A stretch of 64,000 nucleotides of DNA from Microbacteriaceae bacterium (GTDB lineage: Bacteria; Actinomycetota; Actinomycetes; Actinomycetales; Microbacteriaceae). The translations under genes and the position numbers were made by a program. Below the pieces are notes generated by a model, which was given only the letters and a program-made list of their open reading frames with translations, searched no databases and had not been told where the DNA came from. This document shows, in pieces, positions 63,449 to 64,000 of this stretch (its first letter is position 1; every line of letters starts with the position of its first letter). Location of the stretch: the NCBI GenBank assembly GCA_009780695.1, contig WQZN01000001.1, positions 1-64,000 of the forward strand, in the 5' to 3' direction.

Positions 63449-63462
63449 GGGCAGGTCCTCCC

Positions 63463-64000
63463 TCAGAGCATCGAGGTGTTGTCGTTGAGCTTCTTCGTCG
63501 CGAAGTTCGCGCCGAGCAGCAGGATGAGGGAGATGAGGGAGATGCCCAGACCGACGGCGGTGCCGTAGGAGAAGTTCCCCTGATGCAAGCCGACCTGGTA
63601 GACGTAGAAGTTGATCACGTTCGACCGGGGGTCGTTGAGCGGGTTGTTCAGCACCATCGTCTGGTCGAGGTTGGACCCGAACAGCCCGGAGACCCACAGG
63701 ATCACCTGGAGCGCGATCATCCCGCGGATGCCCGGCAGCGTGATGTGCCAGATGCGGCGGAACCGCCCGGCGCCGTCCACGCGCGCCACCTCATACAGCG
63801 AGGGATCGATGGCCGCCATCGCGGCGAGATACAGGATGGTCCCCCACCCGACCTCCTTCCACGTGTCCGACAGCGCTGCGATGAGCCAGTACAGACCGGG
63901 CTGCTGGAGCAGGTTCGTGCTGCCGCCGAAGATCTGGTTGAACAGCCCCGTCGACGAGAGCCAGACGACGAGCATGCCGCCGAGCACGATCCAGGAGATG
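63463..64000 (-). CDS. ABC transporter permease, LplB type (5' end outside the window)
   Basis: C-terminal 178 residues of an LplB-type permease, cut by the right edge of the window. The visible part includes SDTWKEVGWGTILYLAAMAAID, the EAA loop YEVARVDGAGRFRRIWHITLPGIRG and a C-terminal helix LGISLISLILLLGANF. It pairs with the next permease, 14 nt away. Confidence 0.9.
   Translation of the reverse strand, partial: ISWIVLGGMLVVWLSSTGLFNQIFGGSTNLLQQPGLYWLIAALSDTWKEVGWGTILYLAAMAAIDPSLYEVARVDGAGRFRRIWHITLPGIRGMIALQVILWVSGLFGSNLDQTMVLNNPLNDPRSNVINFYVYQVGLHQGNFSYGTAVGLGISLISLILLLGANFATKKLNDNTSML

Overview
The window is very GC-rich and reads like the chromosome of a high-GC Gram-positive actinobacterium, probably in or near the Microbacteriaceae. 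This is inferred from codon use, from the protein families present (SigE-type sigma factor, DUF4232, YcnI/CopC set, DHA2 exporter, actinobacterial acyl-CoA oxidase), from many ATGA/GTGA start-stop overlaps, and from several apparently leaderless promoters (TANNNT about 6-7 nt before the start codon). No rRNA, tRNA, phage, transposase or CRISPR array was seen.

Layout. 1-7.2 kb: housekeeping and stress genes (UvrA-like ABC protein, SigE-family sigma factor with a DUF4232 membrane partner, a small YegP-like protein, dihydrolipoamide dehydrogenase, a flavin reductase). 7.2-33 kb: a large exopolysaccharide (EPS) locus. It has a polyprenyl-phosphate sugar transferase, six glycosyltransferases, a secreted PIG-L deacetylase with three C-terminal repeats, two Wzz-like chain-length proteins, a Wzy/O-antigen-ligase protein, a secreted hydrolase-like protein and an ABC transporter that may act as the flippase. 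Physically joined to it (24.5-33 kb) is a carrier-protein pathway: a tRNA-synthetase-like amino acid:[carrier protein] ligase, AcpS, a small carrier protein, an acyl-CoA-dehydrogenase-like flavoenzyme, an ATP-grasp ligase, an EctB-type diaminobutyrate aminotransferase, a double alpha/beta hydrolase and an OafA-type acyltransferase. My reading is that this module makes an amino-acid-derived acyl group and attaches it to the EPS. That is the best candidate here for an undescribed system. Six copies of an inverted repeat, KTGAG-N5-CTCAH, sit at the control regions of this locus and, by eye, nowhere else in the window, so the two halves look co-regulated.

33-45.4 kb: a secreted G1-type glutamic peptidase, an acyl-CoA oxidase, a TetR/NAD-epimerase pair bracketed by two 60-bp perfect palindromes, RecQ, a copper-type cluster (two YcnI paralogues, a membrane protein, CopC with a 15-bp tandem repeat) and a MarR-controlled multidrug exporter. 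45.4-64 kb: a glycan-use locus with two GH3, one GH4 and one GH5 enzyme, a Gfo/Idh/MocA oxidoreductase, an amino-sugar-type kinase and isomerase, two sugar ABC importers without an ATPase subunit, a GntR regulator and a DUF624 protein. Two palindromic elements lie inside coding sequence here, one in a GH3 gene and one at the 3' end of the oxidoreductase gene.
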